Source: a bacterium UBP2_UBA4780 (GTDB lineage Bacteria; Edwardsbacteria; AC1; EtOH8). Taken from it: a stretch of 5,881 bases of DNA. The stretch is taken from NCBI GenBank assembly GCA_002403115.1, contig DHHE01000185.1, positions 1 through 5,881 on the forward strand, in the 5' to 3' direction. The position numbers and the translations under genes were made by a program. Below the pieces are notes generated by a model. The model was not told the DNA's origin, did no database searches, and saw nothing but the letters and a program-made list of their open reading frames with translations. This document shows positions 1 to 5,671 of this stretch, piece after piece (the first letter of the stretch is position 1; each line of letters opens with the position of its first letter).

Positions 1-665
1 CTGAGCGTTCCCCATCGGGAAACCAGGTTGGGTTCCCGCTCCGTCGCCGGCACCCAAAGATCCTCCTCCCAGTTCCTGGCGTGGTGGCGCTGGAACTGGA
101 CCCCCCATTCCGCCAGGCCCTTTCTGTAACGGATGGACTTGAAGGGTATCTTCATCTCGACCTCCATGCGGTCTGGGTAGAGCTTGACCGCGGTCTCCCA
201 GACGCCCTCCCAGGAGCCGTCCCAGACCTGCCCGTCATCGAGGATCAGGCCGTCGTAGAAAAGCCCGCTGCCGAATACCTGGAAAAAGTAACCGGTGGTC
301 TTGGAGCCCAGCGGATCAAGGAACAGGATGACGTAGTCTTCGTCCTTGGTGTAGCTGGCCACCGGGGGAGCCTTTAGCGAATGGCAGCGGAAGGCCGCGT
401 ACAGGTTCTCCTTGTCCTGAAGGAGGTAGACGACCGTGGACTCGGCCGGCGCGGCCCCCTCGTAGGGCGCACGCTGCACGAAGCCGGTGGCCGAATCGCC
501 CGACAGCCAAAGATCTTCGATGGCGCCGTCGATCTTGGGCATGCTTTCGGTGCCTCTCAACTCCACTGACCTTCCTGGCGGCGCCGCCTGGTCCTGGGCC
601 CGGACCTGGTAGGCCGGGCCCAGCAAGACGATAAAACAGGCGAGGGGGATAAGATTCCGGTGCAT
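1..665 (-). CDS. DUF5916 / CBM9-like exported protein, N-terminal part (3' end outside window)
   Basis: Only the first 221 codons are present; the frame is open to the left edge. Residues 1-23 form a Sec signal peptide: short basic n-region (MHRN), hydrophobic core about 5-19, and a likely cut after V-R-A (23). Residues about 40-221 match the CBM9-like domain that opens DUF5916 proteins: K-I-D-G (44-47) with W53, F62-Q-R-A-P-Y-E-G, the stretch ending D-K-E-N-L-Y-A-A-F, and further on the K-I-P-F-K-S-I-R-Y strand followed by W-G-V-Q-F-Q-R. In family members this domain is followed by a long C-terminal region thought to be an outer-membrane beta-barrel, which would lie beyond the window. The role is poorly known; binding or uptake of a glycan or peptide is only a guess. 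The start has an AAGGAG ribosome site 6 nt upstream and lies 24 bp after the DUF885 stop, so the two are co-transcribed. A stand-alone CBM9-like protein is the main alternative. Confidence 0.85.
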   Translation of the reverse strand, partial: MHRNLIPLACFIVLLGPAYQVRAQDQAAPPGRSVELRGTESMPKIDGAIEDLWLSGDSATGFVQRAPYEGAAPAESTVVYLLQDKENLYAAFRCHSLKAPPVASYTKDEDYVILFLDPLGSKTTGYFFQVFGSGLFYDGLILDDGQVWDGSWEGVWETAVKLYPDRMEVEMKIPFKSIRYRKGLAEWGVQFQRHHARNWEEDLWVPATEREPNLVSRWGTL

Positions 666-671
666 GGTTTT

Positions 672-677
672 CTCCTT
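672..677 (-). promoter_or_regulatory. Ribosome binding site of the DUF5916 gene
   Basis: AAGGAG on the minus strand, 6 nt before the ATG at 665-663. It is the strongest Shine-Dalgarno site in this operon and lies in the 24-bp gap after the DUF885 stop codon. It fixes the start of the left-edge gene. Confidence 0.8.
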
Positions 678-689
678 GTCTGTTTCCTG

Positions 690-2480
690 TCAATGTCCCT
701 TTATGAAATCATCGACGACTTCCCCGAGCACTTCCAAGGGAATGGAGCCGTGTCCCAGCACCGCGGAATGGAACTTCTTGAGCTCGAACCTGGCGCCCAT
801 CTCCTTCTGTGCCAAACTACGGAGCTCCATTATCTTGTGTTTCCCCAAGGTATAGGAGCAGGCCTGGCCCGGCCAGACTATATAGCGGTCCACCTCGTTC
901 TCCGAGGCCCAGCCCAGGTTCTCCTCCATGTACTCCATTGCCCGGCGTTTGCTCCACCTCTTGCCGTGTATCCCTGTGTCCATAACGATCCGGACCGCCC
1001 GGAAGAGCTGGGAGTTTATCTCGGCCAGGCGGGTGTAGGCGTCGGGCAGCCAACCCTGCTCATCGGCCAGGGCCTGGGCGTACATGGCCCAACCTTCCCC
1101 GAAGCCGGCCAAAAAGAAAAGGTTGCGGTACATCCGGTTGGCGCTCTGCTGCTGCTGTATGGCTATCTGCAGATGGTGTCCCGGTACCGTCTCGTGGTAG
1201 AGGGTGGGCTGCATTGTGAATTTCGGCCATACCTGAGTCATGTTCAGGTAATAGGCGGCCGTACGCTGACCATCGGCCGAGCCCGGCTCGTAATAGGAGG
1301 TGCCTCCGCCGGCCTTGTGGGCCGGGACCGGCCTGACTTCGACCGCTGTCTGGGGCAATGTCTCGAAAAAATCGGGGAGCCGCTTCCAGGCCTGTTCCAG
1401 CCACAGCTTGTTGTCTTCTAGTGCTTGTTCCCTTCCCTTTTCGTCCTGGGAATAGAAATACTTGGCGAACTCCGGGCCCTGCTGTTCGGCCCAGTATGCT
1501 CGCATCAGTTCCCGGTAGCCGCCGCCGCTTTTGACGCCCAGGGAGTCCAGAAGCTTTTTGGCCTTGGCCTGAAGCCTGGCCACCTCATTCAGCCCCGTCT
1601 GGTGGAGTTTTTCCGGGTCAATGTCGCTGGTGGTGTAATACTTCAGGCACCAACGGTAATACTTGTCGCCGTCGGGCATCGTCCATACCCCCCCGTCCTC
1701 GGGCGCCCTCTCCCTGGCCTGACGGGCCGCGGCCAGCAGGCTGTCGTAGGCTGGATAGACCGATCTCTCGACCAGAAGACGCGCCCTTTCCAGGTAATCC
1801 TGGGCCTCCGACCGGTCCCAGTCCTCTACCTTGTCAAGCTTTTCCCCGAAGGAAGTCACCATCAGATTATCGCTGGCAGAAACGTTGCGGAACTCGCTCA
1901 TGCTGCCTATGGTGCGGTCTATTATGTACCTGGGCGGCAGCTTGCCCCCGGCCGCCTGTTTTTCGATGATCTGCCTGGCCTGGCCTAGCCTCCGCGGCAG
2001 GGTTTCTAACCGCTTGAGGTAACCGTCGGCATCCTCCCTCGTTTGGACGCCGTGATAGTCCGTCATCAGCGAGAGCACCTGCATGTGCACCCCGTAGAGA
2101 TGGCTGAGATATCCCCGGTGATGCCAGTATCTTTTCCCCTCCAACGATGTCTTCAGAAGCCACAGTAGGCTCTTCCGGTCTACCCGCTGCGGGGGGGAAA
2201 GTTTGGCTGGGTCGATCGCCGTCAACTCGCGCCGGAAATTTTCCATCAGCCGGTACTGGGCCCCTATGCCTTGATCGCTGTAGTCGTTGAATCCCGACCG
2301 GTCGTAGGAGAAACCGGCTTCACGGGGAAGCCCCAGCTCGGCCGCCTCCTCTGGGCACAAGGCCAGCGTCTCACGGAAGTACCGGTCGAACAGGGACTCC
2401 AGCCTGGCGGAATCGCCGGCGGCCGGAGCCCTTGCGCACCCGGCGATCAGCAGCCCGGCCAGAAGAATGATCGTCTGCAT
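690..2480 (-). CDS. DUF885 family metallopeptidase-like lipoprotein
   Basis: A 596-aa protein of normal length for DUF885, a family usually grouped with zinc metallopeptidases of the gluzincin type. Residues 1-15 are a short lipoprotein signal: hydrophobic stretch 4-14 and lipobox I-A-G-C with Cys15 as the lipidated residue; Ala at +2 fits outer-membrane sorting by the E. coli rule. The n-region has no Lys or Arg, which is unusual. The catalytic signature H-E-T-V-P-G-H-H is at 429-436. A G-E-G-W-A-M-Y block at 461-467 supplies E462 as a candidate third metal ligand. D-T-G-I-H (501-505) and the Y-I-V-W-P-G-Q-A block (533-540) are further family hallmarks, so the active site looks intact. The substrate is unknown; peptide hydrolysis at the cell envelope is inferred from the family. 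The start is fixed by AAAGGG 5 nt upstream (2486-2491) and an in-frame TAA eight codons before the ATG. It lies 47 bp after the small membrane gene and 24 bp before the DUF5916 gene. Confidence 0.93.
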   Translation of the reverse strand: MQTIILLAGLLIAGCARAPAAGDSARLESLFDRYFRETLALCPEEAAELGLPREAGFSYDRSGFNDYSDQGIGAQYRLMENFRRELTAIDPAKLSPPQRVDRKSLLWLLKTSLEGKRYWHHRGYLSHLYGVHMQVLSLMTDYHGVQTREDADGYLKRLETLPRRLGQARQIIEKQAAGGKLPPRYIIDRTIGSMSEFRNVSASDNLMVTSFGEKLDKVEDWDRSEAQDYLERARLLVERSVYPAYDSLLAAARQARERAPEDGGVWTMPDGDKYYRWCLKYYTTSDIDPEKLHQTGLNEVARLQAKAKKLLDSLGVKSGGGYRELMRAYWAEQQGPEFAKYFYSQDEKGREQALEDNKLWLEQAWKRLPDFFETLPQTAVEVRPVPAHKAGGGTSYYEPGSADGQRTAAYYLNMTQVWPKFTMQPTLYHETVPGHHLQIAIQQQQSANRMYRNLFFLAGFGEGWAMYAQALADEQGWLPDAYTRLAEINSQLFRAVRIVMDTGIHGKRWSKRRAMEYMEENLGWASENEVDRYIVWPGQACSYTLGKHKIMELRSLAQKEMGARFELKKFHSAVLGHGSIPLEVLGEVVDDFIKGH

Positions 2481-2527
2481 GTTCGCCCTTTCTTTGCTTG
2501 TCGGTTAGACTGATTCGACCGGACCGA

Positions 2528-2728
2528 TTACCGGTACTCGACCATCCGAAGGTCTTGGGGGCACTGGCGCAGTCCCCGGTCCACCGCCTCCGGCACCGGC
2601 AATCGTGACCCGGTTTCGCCTGGAACGCTGCGGCGGCCCGGGCCCGACACCTGCATGGCGGCCAGCAGGCCCAGCGTGCACAGGACCGCGGCCGCGGTGG
2701 CCAGCCTGTTCTTGTCGTTGGCGCTCAT
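2528..2728 (-). CDS. Small single-pass membrane or exported protein (66 aa), unknown function
   Basis: I do not recognise a family. Residues 1-8 are polar and basic (MSANDKNR). Residues about 9-28 form a hydrophobic segment rich in Ala and Leu, so the protein is a membrane-anchored or exported peptide with its C-terminus probably outside the cytoplasm. The remaining 38 residues are Gly, Pro and Arg rich, with a single Cys in R-Q-C-P-Q-D-L. Support for a real gene: the ATG overlaps the TGA of the tetR gene in an ATGA junction, AAGGGAG lies 8 nt upstream, and the frame ends 47 bp before the DUF885 start in the same orientation. It is therefore probably translationally coupled to the repressor. 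It could instead be the remnant of a longer gene, because the C-terminal part is compositionally odd. No lipobox is evident. Confidence 0.6.
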   Translation of the reverse strand: MSANDKNRLATAAAVLCTLGLLAAMQVSGPGRRSVPGETGSRLPVPEAVDRGLRQCPQDLRMVEYR

Positions 2729-3414
2729 CTAGATTTCTCCCTTGTCTTGGCGATGGTCGCCTCCATCGCCTGTTTGACGTTCATCATTCCCCGCCCGGCC
2801 CCCAGCAGCCTTTCCAGTGTGTCCTGGTAGAAATAGAGCAGGGTATTAATCTTTTCTTCGTTTTCGGGGCTCTCGGCCAGGCCGTAGCAGAGCTTTGAGA
2901 GACGGTACAGCATCGAGGAATGGAGCGAGTAGTAGAGTTCGGCCGTTTCCTCGGGCACCGGGATGTCGAACAGCCCCTTCTCCGCCCCCTCGACGATGGC
3001 CTGCCGGAAGAGCGGCAGGATCCGCCGGCCCCCGTCGTCGTTCAGTTTGTGTCTAAGCTTGGCGTTGCCTATGCTCATCAGCGTGTTGTAGATCCGCTCG
3101 AAGTAGTCGCGGTTCTCCAGCCGGTGCCGAAGACAGCGGGCGTCCATGGCCACCACCTTCTCCAGGGGGTTGAGAGAACCGTCCGCAAGGACATCGGAGA
3201 GGATCCTGTGCATGTCGGTCCTGAAGCTCCCCAGCAGTTCGTCGACCACCTCCTCCTTGGACTTGAAGTAATAGTAGAACGCCCCCTTGGTGACGCCGAC
3301 CGCGTTCAGGATGTCCTGGACCGAGGTGCTCTCGTAACCTCGTTTCGAGAAAAGGTCAAGCGCCGCCTGCAGGAATTCCTGCTTTCTCTCCTCGCCGTCT
3401 TTTGAAATTCTCAT
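2725..3414 (-). CDS. TetR/AcrR family transcriptional regulator
   Basis: A 229-aa repressor, slightly longer than the typical 190-220. The N-terminal DNA-binding domain spans about residues 9-55: helix 1 (R-K-Q-E-F-L-Q-A-A-L-D-L-F), the R-G-Y-E-S-T-S-V turn, the helix-turn-helix at about 31-50 and the recognition motif V-T-K-G-A-F-Y-Y-Y-F (41-50) followed by K-S-K-E-E. This part is a textbook match. The remaining about 170 residues are the helical ligand-binding and dimerisation region, which diverges too much between members to name an inducer. A basic tail of about 20 residues (from M210) extends the end. The start is supported by GAGGGGAAGG at 3420-3429, 5 nt upstream. It is the first gene of the likely operon running to the left edge, and its own promoter carries two operator candidates, so self-repression of the whole unit is the simplest reading. 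Confidence 0.95.
   Translation of the reverse strand: MRISKDGEERKQEFLQAALDLFSKRGYESTSVQDILNAVGVTKGAFYYYFKSKEEVVDELLGSFRTDMHRILSDVLADGSLNPLEKVVAMDARCLRHRLENRDYFERIYNTLMSIGNAKLRHKLNDDGGRRILPLFRQAIVEGAEKGLFDIPVPEETAELYYSLHSSMLYRLSKLCYGLAESPENEEKINTLLYFYQDTLERLLGAGRGMMNVKQAMEATIAKTREKSR
2737..2743 (-). promoter_or_regulatory. Ribosome binding site of the 66-aa membrane protein gene
   Basis: AAGGGAG on the minus strand, 8 nt before the ATG at 2728. It lies inside the last codons of tetR, so translation of the small gene can start on ribosomes finishing the repressor. This is one of the main reasons to accept the small gene. Confidence 0.6.
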
Positions 3415-3437
3415 TTATACCTTCCCCTCGCACATCC

Positions 3438-3450
3438 ATACCGATAGTAT
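3438..3450. promoter_or_regulatory. Candidate TetR operator, distal half of a tandem pair
   Basis: ATACCGATAGTAT, a 13-bp pseudo-palindrome centred on 3444 with perfect 4-bp arms ATAC/GTAT. It shares the core TACCGnTnGTA with the second site 17 bp away and lies in the tetR leader at about +14 to +26. TetR-family repressors commonly bind such short inverted repeats next to their own genes. Binding here is inferred from position and symmetry only. Confidence 0.5.
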
Positions 3451-3452
3451 AA

Positions 3453-3469
3453 ACCTACCGTTGGTATGT
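3453..3469. promoter_or_regulatory. Candidate TetR operator over the tetR transcription start
   Basis: A 17-bp imperfect palindrome, ACCTACCGTTGGTATGT, centred on 3461; six of its eight base pairs are symmetric, including perfect TACC/GGTA arms. It abuts the -10 box (3470-3475) and covers the predicted start near 3463, so a bound repressor would block RNA polymerase. This is the stronger of the two operator candidates. Confidence 0.6.
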
Positions 3470-3498
3470 ATTGTATCATTTTTATTCCTTTTTGTCAA
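3470..3498 (-). promoter_or_regulatory. Strong sigma70-type promoter of the tetR operon
   Basis: On the minus strand, a perfect -35 box TTGACA (3498-3493), a 17-bp spacer and a -10 box TACAAT (3475-3470), one mismatch from consensus. Just upstream, at about 3501-3518, lies an A-rich tract resembling an UP element. Predicted start near 3463, giving a leader of about 50 nt before the tetR ATG at 3414. Nothing else in the gap explains expression of the four downstream genes. Confidence 0.85.
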
Positions 3499-3534
3499 GC
3501 TTTTTCTTTTATTTTTTTGCTTTCCGTATCTCTT

Positions 3535-3543
3535 TGCTATAAT
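3535..3543 (+). promoter_or_regulatory. Possible extended -10 promoter on the plus strand
   Basis: TGCTATAAT gives a perfect -10 box with the extended TGn motif. The only -35-like hexamer is TTGCTT at 3517-3522, with a short 15-bp spacer. Transcription would start near 3550 and run at once into the hairpin at 3573-3596, opposite the 3' end of rel. No protein gene follows, and the region is AT-rich, so this may be chance. Confidence 0.3.
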
Positions 3544-3572
3544 ATGAGTTGTGGCAAAAACGCTCGGAAACT

Positions 3573-3596
3573 AAAAAACCCGCTGTTGCGGGTTTT
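3573..3596 (-). terminator. Rho-independent terminator of the rel gene
   Basis: A 9-bp stem (AAAACCCGC at 3575-3583 paired with GCGGGTTTT at 3588-3596) around a 4-nt loop. On the minus strand it ends in six U residues (complement of 3578-3573). It begins 17 bp beyond the rel stop codon and separates rel from the tetR promoter. The A/T arms make it look partly bidirectional, but the plus-strand U tract is weaker (TTTTAATA). Confidence 0.9.
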
Positions 3597-3613
3597 AATA
3601 AAACTTAGATTTG

Positions 3614-5572
3614 TTAAATCCATCTGGCCTTCGTCAGCCTGTCCTTGTTCTCCGACAACCTCCTGAAATTAGAACAATCCTTCCGATGCACGGTAACCCT
3701 TCCTTGGGAAACATACCCGACAATGTCCTGGCCCTTCACCGGAAGACAGCATTTGGCCAGCCTCAGGTTTATGCCTGTCAAGCCCGGGATGATTACCGGC
3801 ACGGGCGGGGATTTCTCCAGTCTGGGCGGCTTGGCCCTGGTCCTCTTGGGGGGGACGTATTCCGGCGGAAGTAGCTTAAGAAGCTTTTTGGCCATCAGGG
3901 ACGCATCGGTCTCTCCCGAGCCTATGGATGCCAGCAGGTCTTCCAGCGAATTGTGGCTTCGGGACCAGAGCGGTTCCAGAAGATCCTCCTGTTTGAGGCT
4001 GAGGCGGATCCCCTTCCTCTCCATCTCGGCCTGCAGGAGATCCCGTCCCCGTTGGACGCTCTCCGGCCGGCGCTCGCGGCGGAACCACTGGCGGATCTTG
4101 CTCCGGGCATGACGGCTTTTCACCACCTTCAGCCAGTCCCAGGAGGGGTTGTCCCGGTTGCTGGTGAGCACGTCCACGATGTCGGCGTTGCGCAGCCGGT
4201 AATCGATGGGCGCGATGCGCGAGTTGACCCGGGCGCCGATGAAGCGGTGGCCCACCTGGGTGTGGATGCGGTAGGCGAAGTCCAGCGGGGTGGAGCCGGA
4301 AGGCAGGTCGACCACGTCGCCCCTGGGGGTGAAGACGAACACCTGGTGGCTGAGGATGTCCATCTTCAGGCTCTGCAGGTAGTCGGGCTCGCCCCGCCCC
4401 TCCTCGATCCATTCCAGCAGGCGCCGCACCCAGGCGTAGGCCTCTCGCTCCCGGTCGCCTCCCCTGGCCGGCAGGCCCTCCTTGTAGGCCCAGTGGGCGG
4501 CCACCCCCAGCTCGTTGACCCGGTGCATCTCCGGGGTCCGGATCTGGACCTCGACCGGGAAGCCGTCCGGGCCCAGGACCGTGGTGTGCAGCGAACGGTA
4601 GCCGTTGGGCTTGGGCATGGCGATGTGGTCCTTGAACCTGCCCGGGATCGGCATCCACAGGTTCTGTATCAGGCCGAAGGCCCGGTAGCAGTCGGCCACC
4701 TCCGGCACGATCACCCGCACCGCCAGTAGGTCCAGCATTTCGTCCAGGCCGCAGCCTTTGCGTTTCATCTTGGCCTGGATGCTGTAAAGATGCTTGGTCC
4801 GGCCCTCGACCGAAAACGGCTCCAGGCCCTCCTCCCTCAGGCAGCGCTCGATGCCCCGCCTGACGATGGCCAGGGTGCGGCGCCGCCTCTTGAGCCTCTC
4901 GGCCATCAGCTTCTCCAGCTCCCGGCAGGCGTCGGGCTGCAGTTCGGCGAAGGCCAGGTCCTCCAGCCGCCACCTGAACTCCCACAATCCCAGCCGGCCG
5001 GCCAGGGCGGCGTAGACTTCCATGGTCTCCCGGGCCATGGCCTCCCGGCGCTCCGGCGGCAGGTGGGAGACGGTCCGCATGTTGTGCAGGCGGTCGGCCA
5101 GACGGATGAAGATCACCCGGATGTCGCGGGCCATGGCCAGGAAGAGCTTGCGCAGGTTCTCGGCCTGTTGGTGGACGGCGTGGCTGTCCTGCCTGGGCCC
5201 GGCCGTCCGCGGCAGCTCCACCGCCGAAAGCTTGGTGACCCCGTCCACCAGCTCGGCCACCTCCGGACCGAAGTCGGCATCCAGCCGGCGGCGGTCCAGG
5301 GCGCTGTCCTCCAACACGTCGTGCAACAGGGCGGCGGCGATGGCCGCCGGGTCGAGCCGCAGCTCGGCCAGGATGCAGGCCACCTCCAGGGGGTGGACGA
5401 TATACTCGTCGCCCGAGGCCCGCACCTGTCCCCGGTGCGAGGCCCGGGCCGCCCGGTAGGCGCGGGCCACCAGCGACCGGCCCTTGGGGTCGCGCAGGTA
5501 CCGGTCCAGGGCGGCCCGCAGCCTGGCCCAGACGTTGGGCACGCTGGAGGATCGTTCGATCGTTTTTGGCAT
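3614..5572 (-). CDS. rel: Bifunctional (p)ppGpp synthetase/hydrolase (Rel/SpoT family), lacking the C-terminal ACT domain
   Basis: Makes (p)ppGpp from ATP and GDP/GTP and hydrolyses it, setting the stringent response. Hydrolase HD domain, about 35-200: R51, H60, H84-D85, E88-D89 and D160, N164, R166 in L-A-D-R-L-H-N-M-R are all present, so hydrolysis should be active. Synthetase domain, about 250-365: R258, K260, K-M-K-R-K (268-272), D281, the R-F-K-D motif (312-315) typical of bifunctional enzymes, Y325, and E341 in E-V-Q-I-R-T. TGS domain about 409-471, then a helical region and the conserved-cysteine (zinc-finger-like) domain about 600-637 with C608, C609, H629 and C633. The protein ends at W651-I652, where an ACT domain of about 75 residues normally follows; family members are usually about 720-750 aa. 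The loop at about 117-134 is some 9 residues longer than in typical Rel. The ATG is preceded by an in-frame TAG six codons upstream and by only a weak Shine-Dalgarno site. Confidence 0.96.
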   Translation of the reverse strand: MPKTIERSSSVPNVWARLRAALDRYLRDPKGRSLVARAYRAARASHRGQVRASGDEYIVHPLEVACILAELRLDPAAIAAALLHDVLEDSALDRRRLDADFGPEVAELVDGVTKLSAVELPRTAGPRQDSHAVHQQAENLRKLFLAMARDIRVIFIRLADRLHNMRTVSHLPPERREAMARETMEVYAALAGRLGLWEFRWRLEDLAFAELQPDACRELEKLMAERLKRRRRTLAIVRRGIERCLREEGLEPFSVEGRTKHLYSIQAKMKRKGCGLDEMLDLLAVRVIVPEVADCYRAFGLIQNLWMPIPGRFKDHIAMPKPNGYRSLHTTVLGPDGFPVEVQIRTPEMHRVNELGVAAHWAYKEGLPARGGDREREAYAWVRRLLEWIEEGRGEPDYLQSLKMDILSHQVFVFTPRGDVVDLPSGSTPLDFAYRIHTQVGHRFIGARVNSRIAPIDYRLRNADIVDVLTSNRDNPSWDWLKVVKSRHARSKIRQWFRRERRPESVQRGRDLLQAEMERKGIRLSLKQEDLLEPLWSRSHNSLEDLLASIGSGETDASLMAKKLLKLLPPEYVPPKRTRAKPPRLEKSPPVPVIIPGLTGINLRLAKCCLPVKGQDIVGYVSQGRVTVHRKDCSNFRRLSENKDRLTKARWI

Positions 5573-5587
5573 TACCGCGGTTTTCTC

Positions 5588-5616
5588 TTGACGAATCTAT
5601 TATAGTGTAGTATTCT
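5588..5616 (+). promoter_or_regulatory. Candidate ligA promoter, overlapping the rel promoter
   Basis: TTGACG (5588-5593), a 17-bp spacer and TATTCT (5611-5616). The -35 box has one mismatch and the -10 box two. Predicted start near 5623, leaving a leader of about 49 nt before the ligA ATG. It occupies nearly the same DNA as the opposing rel promoter. The weaker -10 box makes it less certain than that one. Confidence 0.55.
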
Positions 5617-5627
5617 AATGCCGTCAA
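5599..5627 (-). promoter_or_regulatory. Promoter of the rel gene
   Basis: On the minus strand, TTGACG (5627-5622), a 17-bp spacer and a perfect TATAAT (5604-5599). Predicted start near 5592, giving a short leader of about 20 nt before the rel ATG at 5572, with little room for a strong ribosome site. Confidence 0.85.
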
Positions 5628-5660
5628 GTGTCCACCCTTGGTTTCCCGCTTATGGCAAGC

Positions 5661-5665
5661 AGGAG
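5661..5665 (+). promoter_or_regulatory. Ribosome binding site of ligA
   Basis: AGGAG, 6 nt before the ATG at 5672. It favours this start over the second in-frame ATG at 5696, which has no purine-rich site before it. Confidence 0.75.
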
Positions 5666-5671
5666 CAGGGG

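Noticed and set aside
660..1988. Plus-strand open frames of 253 and 187 codons opposite the DUF885 gene
   Set aside because: They are antisense shadows of a gene with intact catalytic motifs; no ribosome site or recognisable domain was seen.
2481..2527. Inverted repeat (TCGGT / ACCGA) before the DUF885 gene as a terminator or operator
   Set aside because: The arms are only 5 bp with a long loop and no U tract, and the symmetry is no better than expected by chance in GC-rich DNA.
3597..3613. ACT domain of rel lost by a frameshift just after the stop codon
   Set aside because: The frames between the stop and the terminator and just beyond it encode nothing like an ACT domain, and there are only 17 bp before the terminator.
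5573..5580. ACCGCGGT palindrome just before the rel start codon
   Set aside because: An 8-bp palindrome is common in GC-rich DNA and has no partner or known role here.
3953..5605. Long plus-strand open frames (about 258 and 271 codons) antisense to rel
   Set aside because: They mirror the codon bias of rel, show no recognisable domain and have no promoter of their own.
3876..5627. A 583-codon open frame on the minus strand, overlapping rel almost completely
   Set aside because: It is the shifted frame of the rel gene. Its product is low-complexity Gly, Pro, Arg and Ala, as expected from GC-rich codons read out of phase, while the rel frame shows full family motifs.
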